A stretch of DNA of 64,000 nt from TMED109 sp002171375 (GCA_965657505.1 CBFHON010000002.1:124001-188000), one strand, 5' to 3'. Positions 1 to 8,023 are shown, counted from the first letter of the stretch. Notes: generated from the sequence alone by a model not told the origin. A program made the numbers and translations.

Positions 1-500
1 ATAACTTGATTTGCTTCTGAAAATAAAATTGCACCTGCTTCCAATAATAATCCCATCTCAGTAAGTTTTTCCCCTTCTAAATTTTTAGTAATAGATGCAG
101 AGGCATATATTTTTACTCCATTTGTTTCCTTAGCTCTTTTTTCTATATATTGAATAATAGGTATTTGATCAATTATAGGATTAGTATTTGGCATACAGAC
201 TATACTTGTAATTCCGGATGCTAATGCTGCATCAGAAGCAGTATTAACATTTTCTTTAAATTCTTCTCCAGGTTCTCCAATATTTGCGTTTAAATCTATA
301 AAGCCTGGACATAAAATATTATTATGACAATCAATAATCAAAGCATCATCTATATTATCATTTTTAAATAAATGTTTTCCAAAGTCTTTTATTACTTTAT
401 TCTCTACTATTAAGCCTGCCTTATCATCAAAACCTGAATGAGGATCAATTATTCTAGCATTTTTAAAGACTATTTTATTTTTGTTTTTAGATTCAATCAT
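1..500 (-). CDS. pyrC: Dihydroorotase-like protein (PyrC/PyrX type), partial, C-terminus outside window
   Basis: The reading frame opens at the ATG at 498-500 (minus strand) and runs off the left edge, so only about 166 residues are visible. The N-terminal amidohydrolase-type strand region and the segment PGFIDLNANIGEPG (about residues 65-78) match the dihydroorotase family. In catalytic dihydroorotases this segment is D-x-H-x-H-x-R-E-P-G and the two His bind zinc. Here they are Asn71 and Asn73 and the Arg is Gly. Such HxH-less PyrC homologs are known beside pyrB in proteobacteria and are thought to be structural partners of ATCase. The ATG overlaps the pyrB stop by 8 bp, so the two are translationally coupled. 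Whether this copy has any catalytic activity is doubtful; a true pyrC would have to lie elsewhere. Confidence 0.85.
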   Translation of the reverse strand, partial: MIESKNKNKIVFKNARIIDPHSGFDDKAGLIVENKVIKDFGKHLFKNDNIDDALIIDCHNNILCPGFIDLNANIGEPGEEFKENVNTASDAALASGITSIVCMPNTNPIIDQIPIIQYIEKRAKETNGVKIYASASITKNLEGEKLTEMGLLLEAGAILFSEANQV

Positions 501-1644
501 TTTTATGTTCTAAGTTATTTATTAAATGCTCAATAACTGACATTCTAATAGCTACCCCTAACTCAACTTGTTCAAGGATGAGTGTTCTATTTATATCATC
601 AGCTAACTCACTATCTATTTCAACACCCCTATTTATTGGGCCAGGATGCATAACTAGAGCATCACTTTTAGCGAAGCTGAGCTTTTCCCTATCTAGCCCA
701 TAAAATTTAAAATATTCTTTTGCTGAAGGTATATATGATCCCTGCATACGCTCTTTTTGTAATCTAAGTATCATCACAATATCCACTTCATTTAAGCCGT
801 CTTTAAAGTTATTAAATATATTTGCTCCATAGTCTGATAAGCCTTCAGCCATTAAAGTGGAAGGTGCTATAAGGTTAACTGAGGCACCCATAGTTATAAG
901 TAATTTTATATTTGACCTTGCTACTCTGCTATGTGCAATATCTCCGCAAATTGCTATATTTAATCCTTTAATTCTTTTTTTTCGTCTCCTTATTGCAAGA
1001 GCATCTAATAAAGCTTGAGTAGGGTGTTCATGCTGTCCATCCCCTGCATTAATAACGCCACAATTAATTTTATTTGCAAGTAAATGAGGTGTTCCACTTA
1101 GAGAATGTCTAATAACAAGAATATCAGGTTGCATAGCATTTAAAGTCATAGCAGTATCAAGTAAACTCTCACCTTTTCTAATAGAAGAAGTTTCAATTTG
1201 CATATTAATTACATCAATTCCTAAGCGTTTTGCAGCTAATTCAAAAGAAGTTTTAGTTCTAGTAGAGTCTTCAAAAAATAAGTTTACAAGAGTCTTTCCT
1301 CGGTATTTTTGGTTTACAGTAGGCTCAATTCTATTTTCTCTTATAATATCATCTGCTCTATTTAATAATGAAGAAATTTCGGATTCTTTTAAATCTTCTA
1401 TTCCAAGTAAGTGATCCTTTCTATATTCGCTAAAATTATTATTTTTATTATTCTTAGCAATATAAAAATTTGATGGGTTAATTTTACCATCTGTATAAGA
1501 TATAATTTTTTCCATAATCTCTTGTTTGGGTATTCTATCGCCAGATAGATATCTAGATAAAGATGCTATAGAAATATTTAAATTAGTTGCAAGTATCTTC
1601 CTGCTTATTGAGTTATCTTTAATCCATTTATCTAAAGCGTGCAT
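493..1644 (-). CDS. pyrB: Aspartate carbamoyltransferase with N-terminal XRE-like helix-turn-helix domain
   Basis: The 383-residue product is about 70 longer than a usual ATCase catalytic chain (about 310). Residues 77-383 form a complete ATCase: STRTKT at 127-132 and Lys159 for carbamoyl phosphate, HPTQ at 207-210, and HPGPINRG at 333-340. It condenses carbamoyl phosphate and aspartate in pyrimidine synthesis. Residues 1-61 look like a Cro/CI-type helix-turn-helix: the segment around residues 12-35 (SISRKILATNLNISIASLS, then RYLSG) has the small-residue turn and the recognition-helix pattern. A short Asn/Lys-rich linker (62-72) joins the domains. No Met lies between residue 44 and the ATCase core and no stop interrupts, so the fusion is not a start-codon artefact. 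AAGG sits 6 nt before the ATG. It lies between ruvX and pyrC in one operon and is preceded by a dyad (1674-1688). DNA binding and autoregulation are inferred. Confidence 0.93.
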   Translation of the reverse strand: MHALDKWIKDNSISRKILATNLNISIASLSRYLSGDRIPKQEIMEKIISYTDGKINPSNFYIAKNNKNNNFSEYRKDHLLGIEDLKESEISSLLNRADDIIRENRIEPTVNQKYRGKTLVNLFFEDSTRTKTSFELAAKRLGIDVINMQIETSSIRKGESLLDTAMTLNAMQPDILVIRHSLSGTPHLLANKINCGVINAGDGQHEHPTQALLDALAIRRRKKRIKGLNIAICGDIAHSRVARSNIKLLITMGASVNLIAPSTLMAEGLSDYGANIFNNFKDGLNEVDIVMILRLQKERMQGSYIPSAKEYFKFYGLDREKLSFAKSDALVMHPGPINRGVEIDSELADDINRTLILEQVELGVAIRMSVIEHLINNLEHKND

Positions 1645-1662
1645 TTCTAACCTTGATAATTT

Positions 1663-1699
1663 ACTATAATAAATTACCGTTTTGGTAAAATAATGTCAA
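1663..1699 (-). promoter_or_regulatory. Candidate pyrB promoter
   Basis: On the minus strand a perfect -35 box TTGACA lies at 1699-1694. With 17 nt spacing the next hexamer is TAATTT (1676-1671), a weak -10; a more TATAAT-like TATAGT lies further down at 1668-1663 but with a 25 nt gap. The pyrB ATG is at 1644. The element is in the short gap after ruvX, so pyrB could be transcribed both from ruvX and from here. Assigned by eye; no transcription data. Confidence 0.5.
1674..1688 (-). promoter_or_regulatory. Candidate operator dyad TTACC-N5-GGTAA in the pyrB promoter
   Basis: A perfect 5-bp inverted repeat with a 5-bp spacer, 15 bp in all, lies inside the spacer and -10 region of the putative pyrB promoter, 30-44 bp before the start codon. 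Size and position suit a dimeric XRE/CI-type repressor, and the adjacent gene encodes such a domain. In DNA this AT-rich a GC-containing dyad is less likely by chance than an A/T one, but a 5-bp arm is short. Binding is inference. Confidence 0.45.
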
Positions 1700-1701
1700 A
1701 T

Positions 1702-2196
1702 TTAATTAATTTTTATTCTTTTAAGCGCACCTTCTAATATCCAAGAGGCAGCTGAAGAGTCTATTAAATTCTTTCTTTTACTCCTAGATAAATCTAGTTC
1801 TTGTATCATAATTTTTTCTACGGCTTGTGACGAATATCTTTCATCCCAAAATAGTAATGGAAGTTTTAAGGTTTTATTAATCTCTTCTGCTAATCTTCTT
1901 ATAGATTGAGCTTTTTTTCCAGGTTTACCATTTAGATTAACCGGTCTACCAACTATAATTGCTGATATATCATTATTAGATATAACACTTTCAATAATTC
2001 TTATATCATTAATTAATTTACTTCTTTCAATATTTTTTAAGCTTGTGGCAAATGACCTATTAATATCACTTATTGCTACTCCAATCCTTTTTTCTCCTAG
2101 GTCTAACCCTAAAATACATCCTAAATTTGGAATAAGCTTATTAAATTCATCAATATTAAAAGTAAATAGTTTTTTAAATTGCTTGCTGTTAGTCAT
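1702..2196 (-). CDS. ruvX: RuvX/YqgF family Holliday junction resolvase-like / pre-16S rRNA nuclease
   Basis: The 164-residue RNase H-fold protein belongs to the YqgF family, which matures the 5' end of 16S rRNA and has been proposed as a Holliday junction resolvase. Visible motifs are GLDLGEKRIGVAISD (about residues 30-44, first acidic residue Asp32), VGRPVNLNGKPG in the middle, WDERYSS (about 117-123) and the final acidic DSSAASWIL segment. It carries an N-terminal extension of about 25 residues before the core, seen in several alphaproteobacterial homologs. It is first of the minus-strand ruvX-pyrB-pyrC run and is divergent from gatC, sharing a 105-bp A/T-rich intergenic region. Confidence 0.93.
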   Translation of the reverse strand: MTNSKQFKKLFTFNIDEFNKLIPNLGCILGLDLGEKRIGVAISDINRSFATSLKNIERSKLINDIRIIESVISNNDISAIIVGRPVNLNGKPGKKAQSIRRLAEEINKTLKLPLLFWDERYSSQAVEKIMIQELDLSRSKRKNLIDSSAASWILEGALKRIKIN

Positions 2197-2301
2197 TTAG
2201 AGTAGTAATCAATCCTAAAAGTTATTATGTATATTATTTATATTTATATATATATATAATATTATCAGTATTTTTTAATTTATGGATAGGGTTTTTTAAA
2301 T

Positions 2302-2589
2302 ATGTCTTTAGATAAAACAACTTTAGAACGGGTAGCATATCTTGCAAGAATTAAAATTGATGCATCTGATCTTAATAAGATGACTTCTGAATTAAATAAT
2401 ATAATGAAATGGATAGAAGAATTAAATGAAGTAGATATCGAGAATGTAAAACCTATGACTGGCGTTTCAAATGAATATTTAAGAGAAAGAGAAGATGAAG
2501 TAAATGATGGAGGGTATAGTGATAAAATTGTAAGCAATGCTCCAGAAAATATTGATAATTCATTTACTGTACCAAAGGTTATAGAATAA
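2302..2589 (+). CDS. gatC: Aspartyl/glutamyl-tRNA(Asn/Gln) amidotransferase subunit C
   Basis: The 95-residue helical protein has the GatC pattern: VAYLARIKID near residues 11-20, LNNIMKWIEELNEVDIENVKPM in the middle, and the closing region NAPENIDNSFTVPKVIE. GatC stabilises the GatA-GatB complex that amidates misacylated Glu-tRNA(Gln) and Asp-tRNA(Asn). It is first of the gatCAB operon and its stop codon abuts the gatA ATG with no gap. The 2197-2301 region upstream, shared with divergent ruvX, is almost pure A/T and holds no obvious regulatory dyad. Confidence 0.95.
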   Translation: MSLDKTTLERVAYLARIKIDASDLNKMTSELNNIMKWIEELNEVDIENVKPMTGVSNEYLREREDEVNDGGYSDKIVSNAPENIDNSFTVPKVIE

Positions 2590-4044
2590 ATGACAAAAAT
2601 TTCGAATTTAGGAGTTGTTGATACCTTAGAAGGATTAAATAAAAAAGAGTTTTCATCTGTAGAGGTTATTAAGGAATATTTAAATCTAATAGAAAATGAT
2701 TCTAAATTAAACGCTTATATTCATTTTAATGCGGAAAAATCTTTATCATCTGCTAAGCTTTCTGATGAAAGAAGGTCTAAAAATGAAGCCTTACCTTTAG
2801 ATGGTTTACCTATAGCAGTAAAAGATATTTTTTGTGTTAATGGAGAGAGAACTTCAGCATGTTCCAAAATCTTAGAAAATTTTATTCCTAATTATGAATC
2901 CACTGTTACTTCTAAATTATGGAATGCTGGAGGAATTTATATTGGTAAAACTAGCATGGATGAATTTGCTATGGGTTCATCAAATGAAACTAGCTACTTT
3001 GGAAGTGTAGTAAATCCATGGAGTAAGGAGGGGAGTAAATTAGTACCTGGAGGTTCTTCTGGAGGATCTGCATCTGCAGTTGCCGCAAAATTAGCTCCTA
3101 TTGCCTTAGGGACTGATACAGGAGGTTCTATTAGACAACCTGCTTCCTTTTGTGGAACTGTTGGAATAAAACCTACTTATGGTAGGTGCTCAAGATGGGG
3201 AATTATAGCTTTTGCATCATCATTAGATCAAGCAGGGCCTTTAACTCGTTCTGTAAAAGATAGTGCTTTAGTATTAGAAAATATGGCTGGGTTTGATCGC
3301 CTAGATTCAACATCTGTTGATATAAAAGTTCCAAAATTTACTGATGCTTGCTCAAAATCTGTCAAAGGAATGAAAATAGGTATACCTAAAGAATATAAAA
3401 TTAGTGGGCTTTCATCTGAAGTCGAAAATATTTGGAATGAAGGAATAAAATGGATGGAAGATGCTGGAGCAGAAATTGTAGAAGTTACTCTTCCGCATAC
3501 TAAATATGCTTTACCAACATATTATATTGTTGCTCCCGCAGAGGCATCAGCTAATTTAGCTCGCTATGATGGAGTAAAATATGGATTTAGAAAAGATAAT
3601 ATTCAAGATTTAGAAGATATGTATTCTAGTACAAGAGCAGAAGGTTTTGGAGAGGAAGTAAAACGACGCATATTAATCGGAACTTATGTTTTGTCTGCAG
3701 GTTATTATGATGCCTATTACTTAAGAGCTCAAAAAGTAAGAACAAAAATTGTTGAAGACTTTAATTTAGCTTTTAATAACTGTGATGCTATACTTACTCC
3801 TACTGCACCCACTGGCGCATTTAAAATTGGTGAAAAAAATATGGACCCTATAACTATGTATATGAATGATATTTTTACTGTTCCTGCAAGTCTTGCTGGA
3901 CTTCCAGCAATGTCTATTCCATCTGGTTTAGATTCTAATGGATGTCCTTTGGGACTTCAGTTAATTGGAAAAGGTTTTGATGAAGAAAGTTTATTCAGTA
4001 TAGGTGCTGCTATAGAGAATGCTGCAAATTTTCAAAGTATATAA
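2590..4044 (+). CDS. gatA: Aspartyl/glutamyl-tRNA(Asn/Gln) amidotransferase subunit A
   Basis: The 484-residue amidase-signature enzyme releases ammonia from glutamine for tRNA-dependent amidation. The Ser-cisSer-Lys triad is visible: Lys78 in AVKDIF, Ser156 in GGSSGGS (154-160) and Ser180 in TGGSIRQPASF. Length matches the family. It follows gatC directly and precedes gatB by 19 bp. The presence of a complete gatCAB implies that Gln-tRNA, and possibly Asn-tRNA, is made by the indirect route, as in most alphaproteobacteria. Confidence 0.97.
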   Translation: MTKISNLGVVDTLEGLNKKEFSSVEVIKEYLNLIENDSKLNAYIHFNAEKSLSSAKLSDERRSKNEALPLDGLPIAVKDIFCVNGERTSACSKILENFIPNYESTVTSKLWNAGGIYIGKTSMDEFAMGSSNETSYFGSVVNPWSKEGSKLVPGGSSGGSASAVAAKLAPIALGTDTGGSIRQPASFCGTVGIKPTYGRCSRWGIIAFASSLDQAGPLTRSVKDSALVLENMAGFDRLDSTSVDIKVPKFTDACSKSVKGMKIGIPKEYKISGLSSEVENIWNEGIKWMEDAGAEIVEVTLPHTKYALPTYYIVAPAEASANLARYDGVKYGFRKDNIQDLEDMYSSTRAEGFGEEVKRRILIGTYVLSAGYYDAYYLRAQKVRTKIVEDFNLAFNNCDAILTPTAPTGAFKIGEKNMDPITMYMNDIFTVPASLAGLPAMSIPSGLDSNGCPLGLQLIGKGFDEESLFSIGAAIENAANFQSI

Positions 4045-4063
4045 TTTTTGAAGGTAATAAAAT

Positions 4064-5524
4064 ATGAGAAAACCAATAACGTTAAAAGGTGAAACTGGAA
4101 CATGGGAAATGGTTATAGGTTTAGAAATTCATGCTCAAGTGAATTGTAAATCAAAATTATTTTCTGGTTCAGCTACTGATTTTGGAGCTAGTCCAAACTC
4201 TCAAGTAAGTTATGTAGATGCAGCTATGCCTGGTATGCTTCCAGTAATTAATAATGAAGCAGTTAATCAGGCTATAAAAACAGGACATGCCCTAAATGCT
4301 AAAATTAATAATATATCTATATTTGATAGAAAAAATTACTTTTATCCTGATTTACCTCAAGGTTATCAAATTTCACAGTTTAAATCTCCTATAGTTGGAG
4401 AAGGGTGGATTGTCATTGATTTAGGGAAAGGTGAAACAAAGAAGATTGGAATAGAAAGACTTCACTTAGAGCAAGATGCAGGTAAATTAATGCATGATCA
4501 ACATCCAAGGTTATCATTTGTAGATTTGAATAGATCTGGTATTCCTTTAATGGAAATTGTTTCAATGCCTGATATGAGAGATTGGGAAGAGGCAGGAGCA
4601 TATCTAAGAAAATTACGTTCCATAGTAAGGTATATTGGTTCATGTGATGGCAATATGGATCAAGGATCATTAAGATGCGATGCAAATATTTCAGTAAGAA
4701 GGCCTGGCGAAGAGTTTGGTACACGTTGTGAGTTAAAAAATATTAATTCGGTAAAATTTATGATGAAAGCAGTTGAGTATGAAGCTTATAGACAAATTGA
4801 GATAATAGAAAATGGCGGAGAAGTAAAACAAGAAACACGTTTGTATGATCCTAATAAAAATGAAACAAGATCAATGAGATCAAAAGAAGAAGCGCATGAT
4901 TATCGATATTTTCCTGATCCAGATTTGTTACCATTAAATATAAGTAACGAAAGAATAGAAAAATATAAAAATGAATTACCAGAATTACCAGATCAAAAAA
5001 GAGAGCGTTTTCAAAAAGACTTTGGCTTAAGTTTTTATGATGCTGATGTATTAACTGCAGATAAGAGTTATGCTGATTTTTTTGAAATTGTATCAAAAAA
5101 TAGAGATACAAAATTTGTAGCTAATTGGATTATTACTAATTTTTTTGCAATGCTGAATGAAGTAGAAAAAAGTGTAGAAGAAAGTCCAGTTAATGCTGAA
5201 CAACTTGGAGAACTATTTGATTTAATTAAAGAGGGCACAATTTCTGGAAGAACGGCAAAAGAAGTTTTTGAGGAAATGTTTACTAAAGGAGGTAATGCTG
5301 GAGATATTGTAGATGCAAAGGGTCTCAAGCAAATTAGTAACACTGACGAGTTAGAAAGTATGGCAAAAAATATTATAGAAGAAAATCCAGACCAAGTGTC
5401 TAAATTTAAAAATGGAAATGAAAAACTTTTTGGATGGTTTGTAGGTCAGATGATGAAAAGTACTGGTGGTACTGCTAATCCTAAAGTTGTAAATGAAATT
5501 CTTAAAAATTTATTGAATAAATAA
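4064..5524 (+). CDS. gatB: Aspartyl/glutamyl-tRNA(Asn/Gln) amidotransferase subunit B
   Basis: The 486-residue subunit binds and phosphorylates the misacylated tRNA. Family hallmarks are GLEIHAQVNCKSKLFSGS near residue 20, the block RKNYFYPDLPQGYQISQF, HLEQDAGKL, DLNRSGIPLMEIVS and GSLRCDANISVR. The C-terminal YqeY-like helical tail that grips tRNA is present (GTISGRTAKEVFEEM onward). It is the last gene of gatCAB; a flavin reductase gene starts 14 bp later on the same strand. Confidence 0.97.
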   Translation: MRKPITLKGETGTWEMVIGLEIHAQVNCKSKLFSGSATDFGASPNSQVSYVDAAMPGMLPVINNEAVNQAIKTGHALNAKINNISIFDRKNYFYPDLPQGYQISQFKSPIVGEGWIVIDLGKGETKKIGIERLHLEQDAGKLMHDQHPRLSFVDLNRSGIPLMEIVSMPDMRDWEEAGAYLRKLRSIVRYIGSCDGNMDQGSLRCDANISVRRPGEEFGTRCELKNINSVKFMMKAVEYEAYRQIEIIENGGEVKQETRLYDPNKNETRSMRSKEEAHDYRYFPDPDLLPLNISNERIEKYKNELPELPDQKRERFQKDFGLSFYDADVLTADKSYADFFEIVSKNRDTKFVANWIITNFFAMLNEVEKSVEESPVNAEQLGELFDLIKEGTISGRTAKEVFEEMFTKGGNAGDIVDAKGLKQISNTDELESMAKNIIEENPDQVSKFKNGNEKLFGWFVGQMMKSTGGTANPKVVNEILKNLLNK

Positions 5525-5538
5525 TATAGGATTTAATT

Positions 5539-6195
5539 ATGTTTTATGAAACAGATAAAAATAATCATGGATTAAAATATAATCCATTTAAGTCTTGTAT
5601 AGTTCCAAGACCAATTGCTTGGATTACTACTTTAAATGACGATGGTACTCATAATTGTGCCCCATATAGTTTTTTTAATGGAGTTTCTGCCGATCCACCA
5701 ATGGTAATGTATGCAACTAATGGTAAGCAACCTATGGGAAATCATAAAGATAGTATCAGTAATATTAGAAGAAATGGTGAATTTGTAGTTAATGTAGTAC
5801 CTTATGCAGCAAAAGATAAAATGAATGAAACAACAGCTCCTTTAAATCCTAATGAAAGTGAAGTAGAGGTTTCAAAATTAGAAACTAAATTATCTAAAAT
5901 AGTTTCTCCCGTAAGATTATCAATTTCCCCAATTCATATGGAATGTAAAGTATATAAAATTATAGACCTGCCTACATTAGTTAGTAATGAATATAATGGT
6001 ATGGTATTAGGAAATGTTGTTGGCATTCATATTAATGATGAAGTTATAGAAGATGGAAAAGTTAATTTAGATAAGATAAAGCCTTTATCGAGATTAGGCT
6101 ATTTAGATTATTCTGTTGTAGATAATATCTTTGAAATGCATAGACCAGAGGGTTCTCCTCGTCCTGATCAAGTTAAAAATAGAAAGGATACATAG
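5539..6195 (+). CDS. Flavin reductase family protein (FMN-binding split barrel)
   Basis: The 218-residue protein resembles the DIM6/NTAB flavin reductase-like group. The N-terminal half has the family's typical layout: FKSCIVPRPIAWITT (about 18-32), then HNCAPYSFFNGVSADPPMVMY (about 40-60) for FMN binding, and RNGEFVVNVV. The substrate is not evident; such proteins either supply reduced flavin to a monooxygenase or act as flavin-binding oxidoreductases. It sits 14 bp after gatB, and the next gene (GST) begins immediately after its stop codon, so the pair is probably co-transcribed. Confidence 0.85.
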   Translation: MFYETDKNNHGLKYNPFKSCIVPRPIAWITTLNDDGTHNCAPYSFFNGVSADPPMVMYATNGKQPMGNHKDSISNIRRNGEFVVNVVPYAAKDKMNETTAPLNPNESEVEVSKLETKLSKIVSPVRLSISPIHMECKVYKIIDLPTLVSNEYNGMVLGNVVGIHINDEVIEDGKVNLDKIKPLSRLGYLDYSVVDNIFEMHRPEGSPRPDQVKNRKDT

Positions 6196-6828
6196 ATGAT
6201 AGATTTATATACTTGGAGTACACCAAATGGCAGAAAAGTATCTATTATGCTTGAAGAGTGTAAGTTAGATTATAATTTAATTCCTATAAATATTATTAAA
6301 GATGAGCAATTTGAGGAAAAATTTTTAAGTATAAGTCCAAATAATAAAATTCCTGCGATATATGATCATGAAACAAATATATCAATGATGGAATCAGGAT
6401 CTATATTATTGTATTTATCAGAAAAAACAGGAGTATTTCTTCCTAAAGAAAATTCTGATCGTTGGAAAAGAGATGAATGGTTAATGTTCCAAATGGCCTC
6501 TCTTGGCCCTATGCTAGGGCAAGTTCATCATTTTGTTAAGTTTAATGCAGGAAAATCTGCTTATGCAGAAGAGAGATATTATAATGAAGCTTTGAGAATA
6601 TATGGCGTTCTTGATAAACGCTTAGGTGAAAGCCAATTTGTTGCAGGAAGTGATTATGGTATTGTAGATATTTCAATTTGGCCATGGATATCAAGGTATG
6701 AATGGCAAAATATAGATTTAAATAAATTTTCAAATATTTTAAGATGGTATAAAGAAATTGCTTCAAGAGAAGCAGTTATAAAAGGTTATGATGTACCTAG
6801 CATGGGTGCAGAAATACCTATTCCATAG
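6196..6828 (+). CDS. Glutathione S-transferase family protein (YfcG/Nu-like)
   Basis: The 210-residue protein has an N-terminal thioredoxin-fold GST domain (residues 1-80) with TWSTPNGRKVSIMLEE at the glutathione-contacting loop and the ISPNNKIPAI cis-Pro segment, followed by ESGSILLYLSEK, the usual gamma-Glu-binding E-S pair. The C-terminal helical domain follows (LMFQMASLGPMLGQVHHF). The pattern matches the bacterial YfcG/YghU group, which act as disulfide-bond reductases or peroxidases with glutathione. It begins right after the flavin reductase stop codon. Confidence 0.88.
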   Translation: MIDLYTWSTPNGRKVSIMLEECKLDYNLIPINIIKDEQFEEKFLSISPNNKIPAIYDHETNISMMESGSILLYLSEKTGVFLPKENSDRWKRDEWLMFQMASLGPMLGQVHHFVKFNAGKSAYAEERYYNEALRIYGVLDKRLGESQFVAGSDYGIVDISIWPWISRYEWQNIDLNKFSNILRWYKEIASREAVIKGYDVPSMGAEIPIP

Positions 6829-6857
6829 ATTAAATATAAAAATAATACATATCTCGT

Positions 6858-6886
6858 TTGACACATTGGCTACGACATTTTAAAAG
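6858..6886 (+). promoter_or_regulatory. Candidate tRNA-Ser promoter
   Basis: A perfect -35 TTGACA is at 6858-6863 and the hexamer TAAAAG is at 6881-6886, 17 nt later. The predicted transcript start would fall at about 6893, the first base of tRNA-Ser, so little or no 5' leader would be made. The -10 match is weak. Assigned by eye. Confidence 0.45.
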
Positions 6887-6892
6887 CATATT

Positions 6893-6982
6893 GGACACGT
6901 GGCCGAGCGGTCGAAGGCGCGCCCCTGCTAAGGGTGTAAACGGGAAACCGTTTCGAGGGTTCGAATCCCTTCGTGTCCGCCA
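6893..6982 (+). tRNA. tRNA-Ser (anticodon GCT), CCA encoded
   Basis: A 90-nt type II tRNA. Acceptor arms GGACACG (6893-6899) and CGTGTCC (6972-6978) pair, with G discriminator and encoded CCA at 6980-6982. The anticodon loop reads CTGCTAA with anticodon GCT (AGC/AGU serine codons). The long variable arm typical of serine tRNAs follows, then a T-arm with loop TTCGAAT. It stands alone between the GST gene and a secreted-protein gene. Confidence 0.97.
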
Positions 6983-7005
6983 TTAAATAGGTAAAAATAA
7001 TTTAT

Positions 7006-7434
7006 ATGAAATATTTGCTTAATATATTTTTAATACTAATTTTTTCTCATTCTACATGGGCGGATGATATTAGCTCAAATGGCTTAATATGTGAGATAGA
7101 ACAAAATCAATCAAAAAGAGCACCAAATAAAAAATTAATATATCATTTTGACAGTGGAAATGTTTATGCAGTTCAAGTTTCTAAGCAAAATTCTCCAATT
7201 ACAATTAATAAAATTTTAGTTTCAGAATATAGATATGATAATGAAAAAATTTATTGGGAAGGGGAGAATCCTGCAAAAACTATAAAATATTATGCCGAAG
7301 TAAATAGATTGAATCATATTTTACAACTTGAATATTTCTTTGTCTCAGGTTCTAAGACTGAAGATAGTACAAAAAAATCAATGTACTGTAATCTTCTAAA
7401 TTGGAACGAAATTGAATCTTCCATAAATAATTAA
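7006..7434 (+). CDS. Small secreted hypothetical protein
   Basis: The 142-residue product starts with a clear Sec signal peptide (hydrophobic LLNIFLILIF, probable cleavage after TWA near residue 19). The mature part is beta-rich with two cysteines (CEIEQ near residue 29 and YCNLL near 127) that could form a disulfide in the periplasm. I do not recognise a family. It begins 23 bp after tRNA-Ser and is followed by an independent promoter for the next secreted protein, so it seems to be its own transcription unit or read through from the tRNA. Confidence 0.75.
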   Translation: MKYLLNIFLILIFSHSTWADDISSNGLICEIEQNQSKRAPNKKLIYHFDSGNVYAVQVSKQNSPITINKILVSEYRYDNEKIYWEGENPAKTIKYYAEVNRLNHILQLEYFFVSGSKTEDSTKKSMYCNLLNWNEIESSINN

Positions 7435-7454
7435 ATACATAAAGTATTTTAGAA

Positions 7455-7484
7455 TTGACTTAAAATAGTTTTGGTGTCTAGAAT
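7455..7484 (+). promoter_or_regulatory. Promoter of secreted protein gene at 7533 (TTGACT-N18-TAGAAT)
   Basis: TTGACT at 7455-7460 and TAGAAT at 7479-7484 are separated by 18 nt. The same two hexamers with the same spacing recur before the paralog at 8209 (8126-8155), each following an AAGTATTT block. Conservation between paralogs in non-coding DNA supports function. Confidence 0.65.
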
Positions 7485-7532
7485 TAAAGTTAATTTTTTT
7501 TTATATAAATTAATTTAAACAGGGGAAAGATA

Positions 7533-8003
7533 ATGAACAAAATAAAATATATTTTAATAGCTTTATTCTCATCATTATTTATAGGAAATATTGCTTATTC
7601 AGATGGACATTCTGGAAGTTTTAGTTTTCATACTGGATGGTATTTTGATGGAAATGTAATGGTAATTGATGAGAATAATTTAATGGGAACAGGATTCCCT
7701 AAAGGTGCAACGTTTAATGATTCAGGATCAGGATATTTGCATAATGGAGAAGCTCAGTGCGTTGCTACATTTACTATGAATAATGGTGTTGGTAAAGCTA
7801 AAGGCTGGTGTGCATGGGCCGATAACGATGGAGACAGATTGTTTACTGAATTTTCTGGTTCTGCATATAACGGAGAGAATATTATTACTGGAGGAACTGG
7901 AAAATTTGCAGGTTGGACAGGTTCTGGTCCTTGGGCTTGTGAAGATTTAGGTAAATTTGGATCAAGTTCCTGTAGGCAAACATTAAATTATACAAAACCT
8001 TAA
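7533..8003 (+). CDS. Secreted beta-rich protein, tandem paralog 1
   Basis: The 156-residue protein has a signal peptide (residues 1-23, ending near AYS) and a mature start DGHSGSFSFHTGW. The rest is rich in Gly, Asn and aromatic residues and reads like a small beta-barrel. The blocks GATFNDSGSGYLHNGEAQC, KGWCAWADNDGDRLF, GGTGKFAGWTGSGPWAC and TLNYTKP are nearly repeated in the next gene. Four mature Cys occur, three of which align with the paralog in these blocks. It has a strong AGGGGA ribosome site, its own promoter and a hairpin terminator after the stop, suggesting a well-expressed monocistronic unit. A likeness to lipocalin or allene-oxide-cyclase-type barrels is only an impression. Function unknown. 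Confidence 0.85.
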   Translation: MNKIKYILIALFSSLFIGNIAYSDGHSGSFSFHTGWYFDGNVMVIDENNLMGTGFPKGATFNDSGSGYLHNGEAQCVATFTMNNGVGKAKGWCAWADNDGDRLFTEFSGSAYNGENIITGGTGKFAGWTGSGPWACEDLGKFGSSSCRQTLNYTKP

Positions 8004-8023
8004 TAATATCTTTAATTTAGCAA

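Noticed and set aside
493..1644. Possible split of pyrB into a separate HTH gene plus a normal pyrB
   Set aside because: The frame has no stop between the parts and no start codon lies between residue 44 and the ATCase core, so a single fused product is the simplest reading.
2197..2301. A/T-rich run between ruvX and gatC as a replication origin or regulatory repeat
   Set aside because: Simple TA repeats of this kind are expected at this base composition; no DnaA boxes or GC-containing dyads.
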